DNA of 8,112 bases from Desulfobacterales bacterium. Its GTDB lineage: Bacteria; Desulfobacterota; Desulfobacteria; Desulfobacterales; Desulfosalsimonadaceae. The notes under the pieces were generated by a model. The model saw nothing but the letters and a program-made list of their open reading frames with translations, was not told the origin of the DNA and did not search any database. The stretch's first letter is position 1, and each line of letters begins with the position of its first letter. The stretch covers positions 1-8,112 of the forward strand of contig SLIE01000271.1 in NCBI GenBank assembly GCA_007135795.1, written 5' to 3'. Below are positions 6,633-8,112 of the stretch, in pieces. Both the position numbers and the translations under genes were made by a program.

Positions 6633-6944
6633 CTACAGTTTGATATCAACATCAACACCTGGGGAAAGGTCCAATTTCATAAGCGCGTCCACTGTCTGCT
6701 GTGTGGGATCCTGTATATCCAGCAGCCTTTTATGGGTACGTACTTCGAACTGTTCCCTGGATTTCTTGTTCACATGAGGCGAACGAAGAACAGTGTATTT
6801 ATTGATACGGGTTGGAAGCGGTATGGGGCCGACAACCTTAGCGCCGGTCTTTCTTGCCGTATCCACAATATCCGTTACCGATTGATCCAGAAGTTGATGG
6901 TCATACGCCCTCAACCGGATTCTAATTTTGGTATTGGTAATCAT
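6633..6944 (-). CDS. rpsJ: 30S ribosomal protein S10 (NusE)
   Basis: Protein of the 30S head that also acts as NusE in transcription antitermination complexes. Its 103 residues match the normal length. The protein opens with [17 protein letters not shown], and the RNA-contacting loop region [26 protein letters not shown] is at about 43-68, both typical of S10. It starts at ATG, and no good Shine-Dalgarno sequence precedes it: upstream is only the weak AAGTGAAAT. Initiation may therefore depend on ribosomes arriving from tuf, 19 nt upstream. The short gap leaves no room for the long L4-binding leader that precedes rpsJ in Escherichia coli. The gene stops with TAG, 18 nt before rplC. Confidence 0.97.
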   Translation of the reverse strand: MITNTKIRIRLRAYDHQLLDQSVTDIVDTARKTGAKVVGPIPLPTRINKYTVLRSPHVNKKSREQFEVRTHKRLLDIQDPTQQTVDALMKLDLSPGVDVDIKL

Positions 6945-6947
6945 AAT

Positions 6948-6982
6948 ATTTCACTTTTCATTATTATTCCAGGATTTCACTT
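6948..6982 (-). repeat. Short direct repeat AAGTGAAAT at tuf-rpsJ junction
   Basis: AAGTGAAAT occurs at 6974-6982, within the last codons of tuf (encoding SEI), and again at 6948-6956 just before rpsJ, 26 bp apart. The second copy is in frame in a six-codon ORF, so it again spells SEI. This may be a relic of a small tandem duplication, or chance. Confidence 0.4.
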
Positions 6983-8112
6983 ACAACGCCGGCGCCGACT
7001 GTTCGGCCACCTTCACGCACGGCGAAACGAAGCTCTTTTTCCATGGCGATGGGTGTGATGAGCTCAACCGTGCCTGTCAGATTATCTCCGGGCATGACCA
7101 TTTCAATGCCTTCGGGCAATGTCATAACACCCGTCACATCGGTTGTCCGAAAATAAAACTGCGGCCTGTATCCGGTAAAAAATGGCGTGTGACGACCACC
7201 TTCATCCTTGCTCAGTATATATACTTCCGCCCTGAAACGGGTATGCGGGGTTATCGACTTCGGTGCCGCCACAACCTGTCCGCGCTCTACGTCATCACGC
7301 TTGGTGCCGCGAAGCAAAAGCCCGACATTGTCTCCTGCCTGACCTTCGTCCAGCAGTTTCCGGAACATCTCGACACCGGTGCATACCGTGGTGACAGTCG
7401 GGCGCATGCCCACTATCTCGACTTTCTCGTTCACTTTAACGATTCCACGCTCCACGCGTCCCGTTACAACCGTCCCACGGCCTGAAATGGAAAACACATC
7501 TTCCACAGGCATCAAAAACGGTTTGTCAACGTCGCGCTCGGGTTGCGGAATATATTCATCCACAGCATCCAGCAGATTCCATATACACTTGGCATCGTCA
7601 CTGTTGGGATCATCGCTTTCCAGGGCCTTCAACGCACTCCCCCGGACAATTGGCACATTATCACCATCGAACTCATATTTGGACAGGAGTTCCCGAAGCT
7701 CGAGTTCCACAAGCTCGATCAACTCTTCATCGTCAACCATATCGCATTTGTTCAGAAATACCACTATACGCGGCACACCGACCTGCCGTGCCAGCAGTAT
7801 ATGCTCACGGGTCTGCGGCATGGGGCCGTCATCGGCACCCACAACCAGGATCGCACCATCCATCTGTGCGGCGCCCGTGATCATGTTCTTGATGTAATCA
7901 GCGTGACCGGGGCAGTCCACATGGGCATAATGACGCTTCTCAGACTGGTACTCCACGTGCGACGTGGCGATTGTTATACCACGCGCTTTTTCTTCCGGCG
8001 CCTTGTCAATCTTGTCAAAGGGAATGAATTCAGCCCAACCCTTCAATCCGCAATTCTTTGTGATCGCAGCCGTCAACGTGGTTTTGCCATGGTCAATATG
8101 ACCAATCGTTCC
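6964..8112 (-). CDS. tuf: Elongation factor Tu, 5' end outside window
   Basis: GTPase that carries aminoacyl-tRNA to the ribosomal A site in the cytoplasm. The reading frame is open to the window edge, and 382 residues are visible. Comparison with the usual length of about 397-400 suggests that only some 15-18 N-terminal residues are missing. Numbering from the first visible residue, the P-loop GHIDHGKT is at 4-11, the switch I RGITI at 44-48, DCPGH at 66-70, the guanine-specificity motif NKCD at 121-124 and the GSAL loop at about 158-161. Domains 2 and 3 follow, and the protein ends VVSEILE. The TTG at 8076 lies inside the P-loop region and is not the start. The gene ends in two consecutive TAA codons, 19 nt before rpsJ when measured from the first stop. 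The position directly before rpsJ is the common str-S10 arrangement. Whether the genome has a second tuf copy cannot be seen. Confidence 0.98.
   Translation of the reverse strand, partial: GTIGHIDHGKTTLTAAITKNCGLKGWAEFIPFDKIDKAPEEKARGITIATSHVEYQSEKRHYAHVDCPGHADYIKNMITGAAQMDGAILVVGADDGPMPQTREHILLARQVGVPRIVVFLNKCDMVDDEELIELVELELRELLSKYEFDGDNVPIVRGSALKALESDDPNSDDAKCIWNLLDAVDEYIPQPERDVDKPFLMPVEDVFSISGRGTVVTGRVERGIVKVNEKVEIVGMRPTVTTVCTGVEMFRKLLDEGQAGDNVGLLLRGTKRDDVERGQVVAAPKSITPHTRFRAEVYILSKDEGGRHTPFFTGYRPQFYFRTTDVTGVMTLPEGIEMVMPGDNLTGTVELITPIAMEKELRFAVREGGRTVGAGVVSEILE

Overview
The window is one uninterrupted run of ribosomal-protein genes plus elongation factor Tu, all on the minus strand. It is the tuf end of the str cluster, followed by the S10 operon and the start of the spc operon. 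Read in the direction of transcription (from high to low coordinates) the order is tuf (5' end outside the window), rpsJ, rplC, rplD, rplW, rplB, rpsS, rplV, rpsC, rplP, rpmC, rpsQ, rplN, rplX, rplE, rpsN and rpsH (only its first 12 codons are inside). This is the classical bacterial order with no gene inserted or missing. I see no mobile element, CRISPR array, RNA gene, convincing promoter or factor-independent terminator.

The organism is a bacterium. tuf directly upstream of rpsJ, a four-cysteine zinc-type S14, an L24 with a C-terminal CxxC/CxxC pair, and the wording of EF-Tu and L2 (for example [18 protein letters not shown] in EF-Tu) together look to me like a sulfate-reducer-type deltaproteobacterium (Desulfobacterota). 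That placement comes from memory of the families, not from a search, and is only moderately secure.

Layout: 8112-6964 is tuf. 6944-3459 holds S10, L3, L4, L23, L2, S19 and L22, closely packed, with spacers of 15-69 nt and a 4-nt overlap at rplD/rplW. 3432-1717 holds S3, L16, L29 and S17, with an unusually long 151-nt spacer after S3 and a 4-nt overlap at rplP/rpmC. 1700-165 holds L14, L24, L5 and S14, followed by a 126-nt spacer and the start of S8. The proteins assemble into both ribosomal subunits. L2, L3, L4, L22 and L23 build or line the peptidyl-transferase surroundings and exit tunnel, S3, S10, S14 and S19 belong to the 30S head, and EF-Tu delivers aminoacyl-tRNA to the finished ribosome.

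No new biological system is apparent. The points worth a second look are small and lie in translation initiation and the spacers. rpsC and rpsN both start with TTG, each behind an almost ideal Shine-Dalgarno sequence. A six-codon stop-start bridge, with a short repeat of the tuf 3' end, links tuf to rpsJ. A 27-codon cysteine-rich ORF starts on the rplC stop codon and ends inside rplD. Two long spacers carry inverted or direct repeats. No start or function was checked against a database.
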